From positions 3,842,001-3,906,000 of the forward strand of contig NZ_CP126539.1 in the NCBI RefSeq assembly GCF_030177755.1: a stretch of DNA of 64,000 bases, given 5' to 3'. This DNA is from Devosia sp. RR2S18. Lineage in GTDB: Bacteria; Pseudomonadota; Alphaproteobacteria; Rhizobiales; Devosiaceae. Of the stretch, positions 27,739 through 36,409 are shown one piece after another. Made by a program: the position numbers and the translations under genes. A model generated the notes under the pieces. The model saw nothing but the letters and a program-made list of their open reading frames with translations. It made no database searches and was not told the DNA's origin. How positions within the stretch are numbered: the stretch's first letter is position 1; every line of letters starts with the position of its first letter.

Positions 27739-28740
27739 ATGGCCAATCATACGTTCAGCTGTTTCGACGGTCACACCTGCGGCAATCCGGTGCGTCTAGT
27801 GGCAGGTGGCGCACCACGCCTCAGCGGCGCGAACATGATCGAAAAACGTGCTCACTTCTTGGCCGAGTTCGACTGGATACGCACAGGTCTGATGTTTGAA
27901 CCGCGCGGTCACGACATGATGTCGGGTTCCATTCTCTACCCACCCACGCGTGAGGACTGCGATGTGGCGGTCCTCTTCATAGAAACGTCCGGGTGTCTGC
28001 CAATGTGCGGTCATGGCACAATCGGAACAGTCACCATGGCGATCGAGAACGGCCTGGTCACGCCCCGAGAACCTGGCAAACTCCGCCTCGATACTCCTGC
28101 TGGCCTTGTGACGGTCGAGTACCGAATGGAAGGCCGTTTCGTTGAAGACGTGCGCTTGACCAATGTTCCTGCCTTCCTTCACTCCGAGGACCTTTCCGCG
28201 AATGTAGAAGGCTTGGGTGAGATCAAGGTCGATGTCGCTTACGGGGGAAACTTCTACGCCATTGTTGAGGCGCAGCACGGCTTCCGCGACATCGCTGACT
28301 TCACAGCTGGCGATCTGGTCCGCCTCAGCCCGCAGCTGCGAAGCGCCCTTAACGCAAAGTACGAATTCGTCCACCCCGAGAACTCCGCAATACGAGGGCT
28401 CTCCCACATTCTCTGGACGGGAGAACCCACGGTCCCAGGCGCAACGGCGCGCAATGCGGTCTTTTATGGCGAGAAGGCGATAGACCGATCCCCATGCGGC
28501 ACTGGCACTTCAGCGCGCATGGCCCAGTGGGCGGCAAAGGGCCGGCTCAGCGTTGGCGACGAGTTCGTGCATGAGAGCATCATCGGCAGCCTGTTCCGCG
28601 GGCGGGTGGAAGAGGCGGCCAAGGTGGGGGATCGCGGGGCCATCATTCCCTCGGTCTCTGGCTGGGCCCGCCAGACCGGCATAAACACCATCTTCATCGA
28701 CGATCGCGACCCCTACGCTCGCGGCTTTGCTGTGATCTAG
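27739..28740 (+). CDS. 4-hydroxyproline 2-epimerase (proline racemase family)
   Basis: The 333-residue enzyme has both catalytic cysteines of the proline racemase family: Cys90 in L-P-M-C-G-H-G-T-I-G and Cys253 in D-R-S-P-C-G-T-G-T-S-A-R. The Cys/Cys pair and the P-M-C-G-H-G sequence fit trans-4-hydroxy-L-proline 2-epimerases, which make cis-4-hydroxy-D-proline. The ATG giving M-A-N-H-T-F-S-C-F-D-G-H-T is preferred over one four codons upstream. With the D-amino acid dehydrogenase at 31.6-32.9 kb and the DapA-family protein at 37.9 kb, it would form the first step of hydroxyproline breakdown. Confidence 0.87.
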   Translation: MANHTFSCFDGHTCGNPVRLVAGGAPRLSGANMIEKRAHFLAEFDWIRTGLMFEPRGHDMMSGSILYPPTREDCDVAVLFIETSGCLPMCGHGTIGTVTMAIENGLVTPREPGKLRLDTPAGLVTVEYRMEGRFVEDVRLTNVPAFLHSEDLSANVEGLGEIKVDVAYGGNFYAIVEAQHGFRDIADFTAGDLVRLSPQLRSALNAKYEFVHPENSAIRGLSHILWTGEPTVPGATARNAVFYGEKAIDRSPCGTGTSARMAQWAAKGRLSVGDEFVHESIIGSLFRGRVEEAAKVGDRGAIIPSVSGWARQTGINTIFIDDRDPYARGFAVI

Positions 28741-28744
28741 GATC

Positions 28745-29787
28745 ATGGAACCACCTGCCGCAGGAACGCGCCTATCTGTCATCGATCTGAACCGGAGGGT
28801 CGAAGCGATCTTTTCCAAAGCCGGGCTCTCGGAAATGCAGGCACTGGCACTGGCTCGAGCCATCACCGCTGCGGAACGCGACGCATGCCCATCGCACGGA
28901 ATCTACCGGATAGAGGGGTGCCTGCGCACGGTGAAAGCCGGCAAGGTCGATCCGGCAGCCGAGCCCGTCCTCCAGCTCGACGACACAGCGGTTGTGCGGG
29001 TCGATGCCAAATACGGCTTTCCTGCCCTGCGGTCGAACTCGGGCTTCCGTCACTCGTTGAACGAACCCAGACCTACGGGCTCGCCGCGTTGGTCATTAAC
29101 AATTGCACCCATTTTTCTGCGCTCTGGTACGAGATAGAACTTCTGACGCAACTCGGACTAGCAGGGCTTGCGATGTGCCCAAGCTACGCTACCGTTGCGC
29201 CCACGGGTGGCAGCAGACCTCTGCTGGGCACCAATCCCCTCGCCTTCGGATGGCCGCGCCCCAACCAGCTTCCCTATGTGTTTGATTTTGCCACGAGCGT
29301 CGCCGCTCGAGGCGAGATCGAGCTCTACCGCCGCGCGGGCGAACAACTGCCAGACGGGTGGGCGCTCGACGCAGCCGGGGCTCCAACCAATGATCCTGAT
29401 GCGGCCTTGGCAGGCGCCATGTTGCCGTTCGGGGGGCACAAAGGGTCGGCCATTTCCACGATGATTGAGCTCTTGGCCGCCGCCATGATCGGAGATCTGA
29501 CCAGTCATGAAGCACTCGATCAGCTGGGGTCGACCACACTCGCGCCGCGCCATGGCGAGCTGATTATCGCCTTTGATCCACTAAAGTTCTCATTCAGCGG
29601 TTCAGGAGACCCGTTCTCCCGCGCAGAGACCATATTGTCGTCTATCGTTGGGCAGGGAGCCCGCCTCCCCTCCTCGAGACGCTACGCGGCACGCGTAGAT
29701 GCTGAGCTCAACGGCGTTGCGATTAGTGGTGCTGACGCTGCCATGCTCGATCGTTTACTGGCGGGCGGGCTCGACGCGATCGCCTAG
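28745..29787 (+). pseudogene. Frameshifted Ldh-family imine reductase (delta-1-pyrroline-2-carboxylate reductase-like)
   Basis: The reading frame begins M-E-P-P-A-A-G-T-R-L-S and continues to V-D-A-K-Y-G-F, then family similarity moves to another frame: P-A-V-E-L-G-L-P-S-L-V-E-R-T, N-N-C-T-H-F-S-A-L-W-Y-E, G-T-N-P-L-A-F-G-W and G-G-H-K-G-S-A. Restoring one T in the TTT at 29018-29020 rejoins the frames as G-F-S-C-P-A-V-E-L. The intact protein would be about 347 residues, a malate/L-lactate dehydrogenase-type NAD(P)H reductase that converts delta-1-pyrroline-2-carboxylate to L-proline. The rest is undamaged, so this is either a very recent mutation or a sequencing error. Confidence 0.8.
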
Positions 29788-29863
29788 TGCCAGAGGCAGG
29801 ACGCCGGTTCGAACCCGGTGATGCCGCCTTAGGGCTGAAACTCCACGACCTCTCTGTCCTCGC

Positions 29864-30529
29864 TCATTGTGCGGGGAGGACGGGATCGTGACGCAGGCTG
29901 AATGCCTTTTTCTTCATGTCTTCGATCAGCGCTGCCATCGCTCCGGAGGCAGCCTCCGCATCTCCTTTGACGAAATGGTCCATTACTCTGCAGTGGAGCA
30001 AAACGGCTGCCTCTATGCCTGTGTCGGCAAAGAAGCGGAACCAGAACCGACGCGAGTGTGACTGCAAGGGTCGCAGTGTCGCTGACAGGTATGGGTTCGG
30101 GCAAGCGCTGGCCAAAGCGGCATCGAACGCTTTGTCGGCCTCCAGGAACGCCGATGTATCGCTGTGCGCGAGCGCGTGAAGCATCTCCTGCCGGCACTCT
30201 TCAACCCGCCGGCGCTGAGCACCGGTAGCAAAGCGGGTCGAGAGCAATGCCAGACTTGGCTCAAGCATCCTTCGGACATCGAGCACATTCAGAAAATCGT
30301 CGGGCCGGATCTCTGCGATACGGATGCCAGCACGAGGTCGGATCTCGACCAACCCTTCCAGCGCAAGTCTCTGCAGCGCTTCTCGTGCCGGCGTCCGCCC
30401 TACTCCGGACAGCTCAATCGTGCTGGCTTCGCTAACGACCGTGCCCGGCTCTATTTCAAGCATGACGATCTTGCGCTCAAGCGCGAGATAAGCCAACTGA
30501 GAGTGGCTTTCTGTGGTGGTGGGCAGCAT
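29864..30529 (-). CDS. GntR-family (FadR-like) regulator
   Basis: The protein of about 221 residues has an N-terminal winged helix (S-G-V-G-R-T-P-A-R-E-A-L-Q-R-L-A-L-E-G-L-V-E-I) and an FCD-type helical ligand domain (E-A-D-K-A-F-D-A-A-L-A-S-A). AGGTG precedes the ATG at 30529; 30592 is an alternative. It is the last gene of the minus-strand hydroxyproline operon, seven bases after the proline-racemase-family gene, and probably regulates it. Candidate operators lie at 37633 and 37764. Confidence 0.85.
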   Translation of the reverse strand: MLPTTTESHSQLAYLALERKIVMLEIEPGTVVSEASTIELSGVGRTPAREALQRLALEGLVEIRPRAGIRIAEIRPDDFLNVLDVRRMLEPSLALLSTRFATGAQRRRVEECRQEMLHALAHSDTSAFLEADKAFDAALASACPNPYLSATLRPLQSHSRRFWFRFFADTGIEAAVLLHCRVMDHFVKGDAEAASGAMAALIEDMKKKAFSLRHDPVLPAQ

Positions 30530-30536
30530 GCAACAC

Positions 30537-31568
30537 CTAAAGTTTTCGAGGCCAGGTGTCCGAAATCTTGTAGCCTCCCGGCCATGGGTCATCAGGATCG
30601 AGCATCTCCTGACGCGACCCAGTAATCCAAGCGCGGCCGGTGATCGAGGGCACTATCGCTCGCTTGTCTGCCAGCCTGGCATCCCGCTCAACGCGGCAGT
30701 CAAAGCGGGAGTCGATGATTGAACGGCCAATGAATCGATCACCCACGCTGAGTTGCCCGCGCTCTCTCAGCACTGCCATTCGCGCAGAGCAGCCCGTACC
30801 GGTGGGCGAACGGTCGATTTTTCCAGGCTGGATTACAACCGCACTCCTGCCGCTCATCACACCTTCCTCCGTGCCTAGCGGACCCGCGATCTGACAGAAA
30901 GAAATGTGGTTCCACTCGGCGTTTGTTGGATGGGTGAAGCCCAGTTGTTCGTTGGCCGCACGGGTGATCTTCACGCCGGACTCGGAAAGCTCCCTGGCCT
31001 CATCGGGTATGAGGCCAAATCCGAGCGCCTCTGCATCCACAATCACGAAACTGTCCCCGCCATAAGCGGTATCCACCACCAGTGTGCCTAGCCCTTCCAC
31101 CTCCAGGTGCGCGCCAAGCCTGTCGGCAAAGCTGGGCACATTGTGAACCGTGATCCGCTGAGCTTTCCCGCCGACGCAGTGCGCAACCACTTCCACCAAT
31201 CCGCCGGGTGCCTCGAGCACCATATAGGTTTCGGGCTCGGTCATTTCGATGATGCCGGTGTCAAGCAGAACCGTCGCAACGCAGATCGAATTCGAGCCGC
31301 TCATGGGCGGAGTGTCTTCGGGCTCCATGATTATCCAGCCCATCTGTGCGCGAGGGTCTTTGGGCGGGACCAGCAGATTAACGTGGCGGAATACGCCACC
31401 GCGAGGCTCGTTCAACACGAAATCACGTAAGGTCTTGTCCTGTGCAATCCAGCGCGACTGTTCCCAGAGGGTTTCCCCTGGCGGTGGGGCGACCCCGCCG
31501 ACGATCACGTCGCCGACCTCTCCTTCCGCGTGGCACCCCACGATGTGGATCGTCTTCACCGAACGCAT
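30537..31568 (-). CDS. Proline racemase-family protein with Ser/Thr active site (3-hydroxyproline dehydratase-like)
   Basis: The 343-residue protein belongs to the proline racemase superfamily. The position of the first catalytic cysteine is Ser90 ([10 protein letters not shown]) and that of the second is Thr256 ([12 protein letters not shown]). Known trans-3-hydroxy-L-proline dehydratases keep the first Cys and have Thr second, so this variant cannot be a two-base racemase and may be a dehydratase with serine as base. GAGGAGG precedes the ATG. A dehydratase role fits the frameshifted imine reductase nearby, which would use its product. Confidence 0.75.
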   Translation of the reverse strand: MRSVKTIHIVGCHAEGEVGDVIVGGVAPPPGETLWEQSRWIAQDKTLRDFVLNEPRGGVFRHVNLLVPPKDPRAQMGWIIMEPEDTPPMSGSNSICVATVLLDTGIIEMTEPETYMVLEAPGGLVEVVAHCVGGKAQRITVHNVPSFADRLGAHLEVEGLGTLVVDTAYGGDSFVIVDAEALGFGLIPDEARELSESGVKITRAANEQLGFTHPTNAEWNHISFCQIAGPLGTEEGVMSGRSAVVIQPGKIDRSPTGTGCSARMAVLRERGQLSVGDRFIGRSIIDSRFDCRVERDARLADKRAIVPSITGRAWITGSRQEMLDPDDPWPGGYKISDTWPRKL

Positions 31569-31589
31569 CTACTCCTCCTCGACCACCAA

Positions 31590-32891
31590 CTATCTAGCGA
31601 AGAGTGCGAAACGCTGTGGCCGGAACGGCGTCAAGTCGATAGAAGGAGCTTCGCGATTGAGCAACTGAGTCACGAGCCGGGCGGTGCCGGCCGACTGAGT
31701 GAGACCCAGATGTCCATGACCGAAGGCGTAAACAATGTCGGCCCCGGCTCGAGAGTGGCCTATGGCTGGGAGGCTATCGGGCAAAGACGGACGATAGCCC
31801 ATCCACTGCTTTCCGCCTTCGATCTTGAGATCGGGCAGGAAGGCCTTGGCCTTTTTCAGCATGGCATCGGCGCGAGCGAAGTTGGGCCCTATGTTCAGCC
31901 CTCCCAGCTCCACGGCCCCCCCAATTCGAACTCCGATCTCGAGTGGGGAGATTACAAAGCCGTGGCCTCCGAAAATCAGCTGACGCTTGAGCTCGATTGC
32001 GCCCGATGGGAGCGTCGTATTGTAGCCGCGCTCTGTTTCGAGAGGGATCCGGTCGCCCAGTTGAGTGGTCAGCTTGTTTGACCAGGCGCCGCCTGCGATC
32101 ACCACCTGCCGGGCTGCCAGAGTACGGCCATCCTGCAGCGACACCTCTGTGCCTTCCCCGGAGCGCCGAACGGAGTTCACGGCGCCCAGCGCGAACTTTG
32201 CTCCCCGAGCTTGTGCAGCTGCGGCAATAGCGACGGTATAGGAATAGGGATCGTCCACCATCCGCCATTGCGGGACCAAGGTGCCGGCGTAAAATCGGTC
32301 GGAAAGACCTGGTTGCACCTCTGCTAACGCAGTTCCTTGCACATGCTCAAAAGCGATATCCTGCTTCTCGCGCTCAGCCCAGGCGGGCAGGGACGCCCGA
32401 TATTCGTTTTCGCTTTCGTAGAGTTCGAGCGAACCGGTGGTCCCGACCTTGCTGCCGATCCCCGCCTCTTGCACGAGCCAGTCCGTCGCTGCTTGCGACA
32501 GGCGCATCATCTCGGCTTGCGCTCGGATCGAAGCCTGGATCTTGTCAGGCCAGCCCGCGCGCCAAAAGCGGATCAGCCAGGGCGTGACCTGCGGCAGGTA
32601 GCGTGGCGGGATCGTTAGCGGCCCCAAGGGGTCGGCCAGCCACCGCGGAACTTTGGCCAGCATACCTTTGGTGGCCAGCGGAATGATGTCTGAGAAGGCA
32701 AACGCCCCCGCATTGCCCGCACTGGTTTCGCCGGCGACGCCCTTGGGATCGATGACGAGCACGGAACGCCCCGCAGCTTGTAGTGCGAAGGCGCATGAGG
32801 TGCCAATCACTCCCGCACCAACTACCAAGACATCGGCTGACGTGGCCAAATCCTGCTCGTAGTGCACCTGTGCCTGGGCTTGCAGTGTCAT
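31590..32891 (-). CDS. FAD-dependent D-amino-acid dehydrogenase (D-hydroxyproline type)
   Basis: This 433-residue DAO/DadA-family flavoprotein has the FAD-binding motif V-V-G-A-G-V-I-G-T-S near residue 24, S-A-G-N-A-G in the second binding loop, and the C-terminal G-H-G-H-L-G-L-T-Q-S-A-G. It passes electrons to the respiratory chain rather than to oxygen. Between hydroxyproline epimerase-family genes it most likely oxidises cis-4-hydroxy-D-proline to the pyrroline carboxylate. It lies 21 bases upstream of the racemase-family gene and shortly after livF, in one operon. Confidence 0.83.
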   Translation of the reverse strand: MTLQAQAQVHYEQDLATSADVLVVGAGVIGTSCAFALQAAGRSVLVIDPKGVAGETSAGNAGAFAFSDIIPLATKGMLAKVPRWLADPLGPLTIPPRYLPQVTPWLIRFWRAGWPDKIQASIRAQAEMMRLSQAATDWLVQEAGIGSKVGTTGSLELYESENEYRASLPAWAEREKQDIAFEHVQGTALAEVQPGLSDRFYAGTLVPQWRMVDDPYSYTVAIAAAAQARGAKFALGAVNSVRRSGEGTEVSLQDGRTLAARQVVIAGGAWSNKLTTQLGDRIPLETERGYNTTLPSGAIELKRQLIFGGHGFVISPLEIGVRIGGAVELGGLNIGPNFARADAMLKKAKAFLPDLKIEGGKQWMGYRPSLPDSLPAIGHSRAGADIVYAFGHGHLGLTQSAGTARLVTQLLNREAPSIDLTPFRPQRFALFAR

Positions 32892-32927
32892 TGAGTACTC
32901 TTGGTAAGTTTGCAGACCCTGCGACTC

Positions 32928-33653
32928 CTACTCGCCGAGATATGCTTGGACTATCGAAGTGTCCTGACGCAGCCCGGCGGCATCGTCCTGCATGCGAATT
33001 CGTCCACTCTCCAGCACGTATCCATAGTGGGCGAGCTTGAGTGCCAACCGTGCATTCTGCTCCACGAGCAGAATGGTGGTGCCGGCCTGATTGAGGCGCT
33101 TCACAATGCCCATGGTCTCAAGAACCAGCTTTGGAGCGAGCCCCATCGATGGCTCATCGAGCAGGATCAACTTGGGCCCATGCATGATCGCTCGGCCGAT
33201 CGCAAGCATCTGCTGTTCGCCACCGGAGAGCAAAGCCCCATCTCCGCTTTGACGCCTTTCAAGTATCGGGAACAGATCGAACACTTCCCGCATGCGCTTC
33301 TTGCGCAATGCAGGATCTTTGACCGTGAAGGCCCCGAGCTCAAGGTTCTCCTTGACTGTGAGCCCGCGCAGGATATGCCGCCCTTCCGGCACCTGAACCA
33401 GCCCCGTCCTGGCGATCTCGTGAGCGTTTTTTCTGGTGATGTCCTCACCAAGAAACTCCACGGTGCCAGCGCTCGCGCGGACAAGGCCGGAAATAGTTTT
33501 GAGGGTCGTCGACTTGCCGGCGCCATTCGCCCCAAGCAAGGTAACGATCTGTCCTTCGCGCACTTCCAGGTCGATGCCGCCAAGCGCCTGAATGCGGCCG
33601 TAACCTGCCTCCACCCCGGTAAGCTTCAGGACGACGTTTCCAGACGTGCTCAT
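32928..33653 (-). CDS. livF: Branched-chain amino-acid-type ABC transporter ATPase
   Basis: The 241-residue ATPase matches LivF: Walker A G-A-N-G-A-G-K-S-T-T-L, I-S-G-L-V, the R-N-A-H-E-I-A-R-T-G-L-V-Q-V-P-E-G-R segment, signature L-S-G-G-E-Q-Q-M-L-A-I-G-R and Walker B L-I-L-L-D-E-P-S-M-G-L-A-P. It pairs with LivG to energise import. Its ATG overlaps the livG stop (ATGA). In this operon the ligand is probably a proline derivative such as hydroxyproline, not leucine. Confidence 0.92.
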   Translation of the reverse strand: MSTSGNVVLKLTGVEAGYGRIQALGGIDLEVREGQIVTLLGANGAGKSTTLKTISGLVRASAGTVEFLGEDITRKNAHEIARTGLVQVPEGRHILRGLTVKENLELGAFTVKDPALRKKRMREVFDLFPILERRQSGDGALLSGGEQQMLAIGRAIMHGPKLILLDEPSMGLAPKLVLETMGIVKRLNQAGTTILLVEQNARLALKLAHYGYVLESGRIRMQDDAAGLRQDTSIVQAYLGE

Positions 33654-34438
33654 AACACGTCCTCGGCGTCTTCCTGACCGAGATAGGCCTCGATCACCTT
33701 GGGATCGGACTGGATTTCCTTGGCGGTTCCCTCTGCAATCATCTTGCCGTGGTCGAGAACGCTGATGCGTTCGGAAATCTTCATCACCAACCCCGTGTCA
33801 TGTTCAATCAGCAGTACCGAAACGCCACGCTCGGCTCGGATGCGGGTGATCAAGTCGATCAGTGCAGTCTTCTCGCCAGCATTCAAACCCGCTGCCGGCT
33901 CATCCAACAGCAGCAGCTTGGGCTGGGTGGCCAGTGCACGGGCGATCTCAACCAATCGCTGATGACCGTAAGCGAGCGTGGTGGCTTCGCGGTCAGCCAG
34001 ATGTTCCAGGCCAACAAACTCCAGGCATTCGAGGCAGTATTGGTAGATCTCCCTTTCCTCACGCCGCTGGGAGGGCAAGCGGAGAACGGCTGCTAGGGCG
34101 CCCGCCTTGGTGCGGCAGTGCATGCCGCTCATGACGTTTTCCATCACCGTCATTTCGCGGAACAGGCGCACGTTCTGGAATGTGCGGGCGATGCCGGCCT
34201 GAGTGACCTGGTGCGGCTTAAGCTTGAGCATGTCACGCCCGGCAAACATCACCTGACCCTGCTGCGGCTTATAAAAGCCCGTAATGGAGTTGAACAGCGA
34301 CGTCTTGCCAGCACCATTTGGGCCAATCAGGCTGACGATCGCGTCCTTTGGGATTGAGAAGTCAACATCCTCGAGCACGGTGTTGCCGGCAAACGCCAGC
34401 GTCACCCCCGACAGCGCCAAGAGAGTATCGTTCGCCAC
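33650..34438 (-). CDS. livG: Branched-chain amino-acid-type ABC transporter ATPase
   Basis: The 262-residue ATPase matches LivG: Walker A G-P-N-G-A-G-K-T-S-L-F-N, T-F-Q-N-V-R-L-F, signature L-A-Y-G-H-Q-R-L-V-E-I-A-R and Walker B L-L-L-D-E-P-A-A-G-L-N. The GTG at 34438 is chosen because GGAGG precedes it at good spacing and it lies just after the livM stop; an upstream TTG at 34462 is less likely. It works with LivF on the LivH-LivM membrane pair. Confidence 0.9.
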   Translation of the reverse strand: MANDTLLALSGVTLAFAGNTVLEDVDFSIPKDAIVSLIGPNGAGKTSLFNSITGFYKPQQGQVMFAGRDMLKLKPHQVTQAGIARTFQNVRLFREMTVMENVMSGMHCRTKAGALAAVLRLPSQRREEREIYQYCLECLEFVGLEHLADREATTLAYGHQRLVEIARALATQPKLLLLDEPAAGLNAGEKTALIDLITRIRAERGVSVLLIEHDTGLVMKISERISVLDHGKMIAEGTAKEIQSDPKVIEAYLGQEDAEDVL

Positions 34439-34440
34439 CG

Positions 34441-35406
34441 CTATGCCCTCCTTGCCGGCCAAATGCCTGAGGGGCGGAACAGCATGATGAGCAGCAACCC
34501 CACGGCGAATACGAGCAGTCGGAACTCACCCAAATCTCGTAGAAGTTCCGGGCCGAGAATGATGATGAAGGCGCCCAAGATAACGCCAGGAATTTTGCCC
34601 ATTCCGCCCAGAATAACCGCCATCAGTACCAGGACCGACTGCTCGAAAGAGAAGCTTTCCGGAGAAATGGCGCCAAGATTTGTCGCGAAAAAAGCCCCGC
34701 CGATTGCGCCGAATATGGCTCCGATCACGTAGGCAGCAAGTTTGACCTTCACCCGGTTGATACCCATAGCCTCCGCCGCGTCCTCGTCGTGACGAACGTA
34801 GAGCCAGGCCCTTCCCAGACGCGAGTTGGCCAGCCGGAAAGACGCCAACACCGCGAGGGCGGCTAAAAAGACGAAAACGTAATAGTAATCGATGCTAGAG
34901 TTTATGTGCCACCCGAACAGCCACGGATCCTGGATGCCCGACAGACCACTGGCGCGCCCGGTGACTTCAAGATTGCGCGCTGAGAACCGTACAATCTCAC
35001 CAAAGCCAAGCGTCACGATGGCGAGATAGTCCGACCGCAGGCGCAAGGTGGGGCCGCCGATGATCACCCCAGCAAGTATTGCGGCCAAAATTGCAAACGG
35101 GAATGCGACCCAGAAGTTGAATCCGAACTGAACCGTGAGCACACCGATGGTGTACGCGCCAACAGCAAAAAACGCGGCATACCCAAGATCGAGAAGACCA
35201 GCATACCCCACCACGATATTGAGCCCCAGACAGAGCACAACATAGAGCAGCGCATTGGTGAGGATTACGATCCCGTATGGGCCAAAGATCAGCGGCGCGG
35301 CAATCAGAACCGCCAGTGCGATGAGGCACGCCACCCACCGAACGCGGGCATCCTGAAGAAACGGGCCTAGGCCATGATCGGGAAGCGCGGGCTTGGCATC
35401 GGGCAT
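34441..35406 (-). CDS. livM: Branched-chain amino-acid-type ABC transporter permease
   Basis: The 321-residue inner-membrane protein has about nine to ten hydrophobic segments and LivM landmarks (G-Y-A-G-L-L-D-L-G-Y-A-A-F-F, and the coupling loop D-E-D-A-A-E-A-M-G-I-N). The ATG overlaps the livH stop (TGATG) and has AGGAGCG upstream. The frame is open a further 93 bases upstream inside livH, which is ignored. It forms the channel with LivH. Confidence 0.92.
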   Translation of the reverse strand: MPDAKPALPDHGLGPFLQDARVRWVACLIALAVLIAAPLIFGPYGIVILTNALLYVVLCLGLNIVVGYAGLLDLGYAAFFAVGAYTIGVLTVQFGFNFWVAFPFAILAAILAGVIIGGPTLRLRSDYLAIVTLGFGEIVRFSARNLEVTGRASGLSGIQDPWLFGWHINSSIDYYYVFVFLAALAVLASFRLANSRLGRAWLYVRHDEDAAEAMGINRVKVKLAAYVIGAIFGAIGGAFFATNLGAISPESFSFEQSVLVLMAVILGGMGKIPGVILGAFIIILGPELLRDLGEFRLLVFAVGLLLIMLFRPSGIWPARRA

Positions 35407-36320
35407 CACATGCGCTCCTGTTCGGATTTTCCCAACAGTCCTGTCGGCTTGAGCACCAGCACGAGAATGAGAATGGCGAAGGAGAATACGTCCTTCCACT
35501 CACTGCCTACGCCCGGAAGCTGTGTCCCGAAGGCCTCCAGAAGACCCAGGATAAGCCCGCCGAGCATCGCTCCAGGTATAGATCCGATGCCACCAATCAC
35601 TGCGGCGGTGAAAGCTTTGAGCCCTATCAGAAAGCCCATGAAGTACCAGACAGAACCGTAATAGGCGCCAGCCATCGTACCTGCTGCAGCTGCCAAAGCA
35701 GAACCGATCAGGAACGTGATGGCGATGACGGCCGAGACATTGATGCCCATCAACTGGCACATGTCCTTGTCGATCGCCACCGCACGCATGGCCCGCCCGT
35801 ACTGGGTGCGCGAAACAAAGAGCTCTAGCGCTATCATCAGCAGGGCAGCAATCCCGATCAGAATCATCTGGTTATAGGTGATAAACAGATTGCCCAGATT
35901 GATGCCGCCGAAACCGAAGTCGGACCGGAAGGCAGTGTACTGTCCATGCGTCAGCGCCAGAACCGTGTTCTGAAGGACCAGCGAAACCGCCAACGCGGTG
36001 ATCAGGATCGAAAGGCGGGGAGCCCGAAGCATGGGGTGATAGGCCACTCGCTCGATCACGACGCCGAGGCAGCCGACCGCGATCATCGACATGAACATCG
36101 CAATGGCGACACCGCCCCAGCCGGCGCCGACGACACTTGAGATTGCTGAAAGTGCCAGAAACCCGACAAACCCACCGACCATGTATAGGTCACCGTGGGC
36201 GAAATTGAGCAGTTTGATGACCCCGAAGATCATCGTATACCCCAGAGCAACCAGAGCGTAGAAGGACCCGAGCACCAGCCCGTTTACTATCTGCTGCAAC
36301 ACAACGTCAAACGTTGTCAT
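35406..36320 (-). CDS. livH: Branched-chain amino-acid-type ABC transporter permease
   Basis: The 304-residue inner-membrane protein shows the LivH opening Q-Q-I-V-N-G-L-V-L-G-S-F-Y-A-L-V-A-L-G-Y and the coupling loop M-R-A-V-A-I-D-K-D-M-C-Q-L-M-G-I-N. The ATG at 36320 is preferred to an upstream GTG because of GAGG spacing. It partners LivM. A stable hairpin lies between it and the binding-protein gene. Confidence 0.92.
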   Translation of the reverse strand: MTTFDVVLQQIVNGLVLGSFYALVALGYTMIFGVIKLLNFAHGDLYMVGGFVGFLALSAISSVVGAGWGGVAIAMFMSMIAVGCLGVVIERVAYHPMLRAPRLSILITALAVSLVLQNTVLALTHGQYTAFRSDFGFGGINLGNLFITYNQMILIGIAALLMIALELFVSRTQYGRAMRAVAIDKDMCQLMGINVSAVIAITFLIGSALAAAAGTMAGAYYGSVWYFMGFLIGLKAFTAAVIGGIGSIPGAMLGGLILGLLEAFGTQLPGVGSEWKDVFSFAILILVLVLKPTGLLGKSEQERM

Positions 36321-36358
36321 ATCCACTCGCCTCGCGTTCGCGGTGGCGCGACAGTATG

Positions 36359-36383
36359 CCGGCGCACGCGTTCCGCGCGCCGG
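36359..36383 (-). other. Intercistronic hairpin between binding-protein and livH genes
   Basis: CCGGCGC and GCGCCGG are perfectly complementary across an 11-base loop that can itself pair partly. It lies in the 89-base gap after the binding-protein stop. This position suggests it limits read-through or protects the binding-protein message, giving more binding protein than permease. Confidence 0.5.
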
Positions 36384-36409
36384 ACATGTGCACTCACCTT
36401 ACTGTCTGA

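Noticed and set aside
29800..29832. tRNA T-arm-like sequence GCCGG-TTCGAAC-CCGGT after the reductase gene
   Set aside because: The arm is convincing, but no matching acceptor 5' strand, anticodon arm or CCA-like end is found on either strand within 90 bases, so no tRNA or tRNA fragment is called.
36301..36317. Inverted repeat ACAACGT-CAA-ACGTTGT at the livH start
   Set aside because: It lies within livH codons and has no second copy; likely chance.
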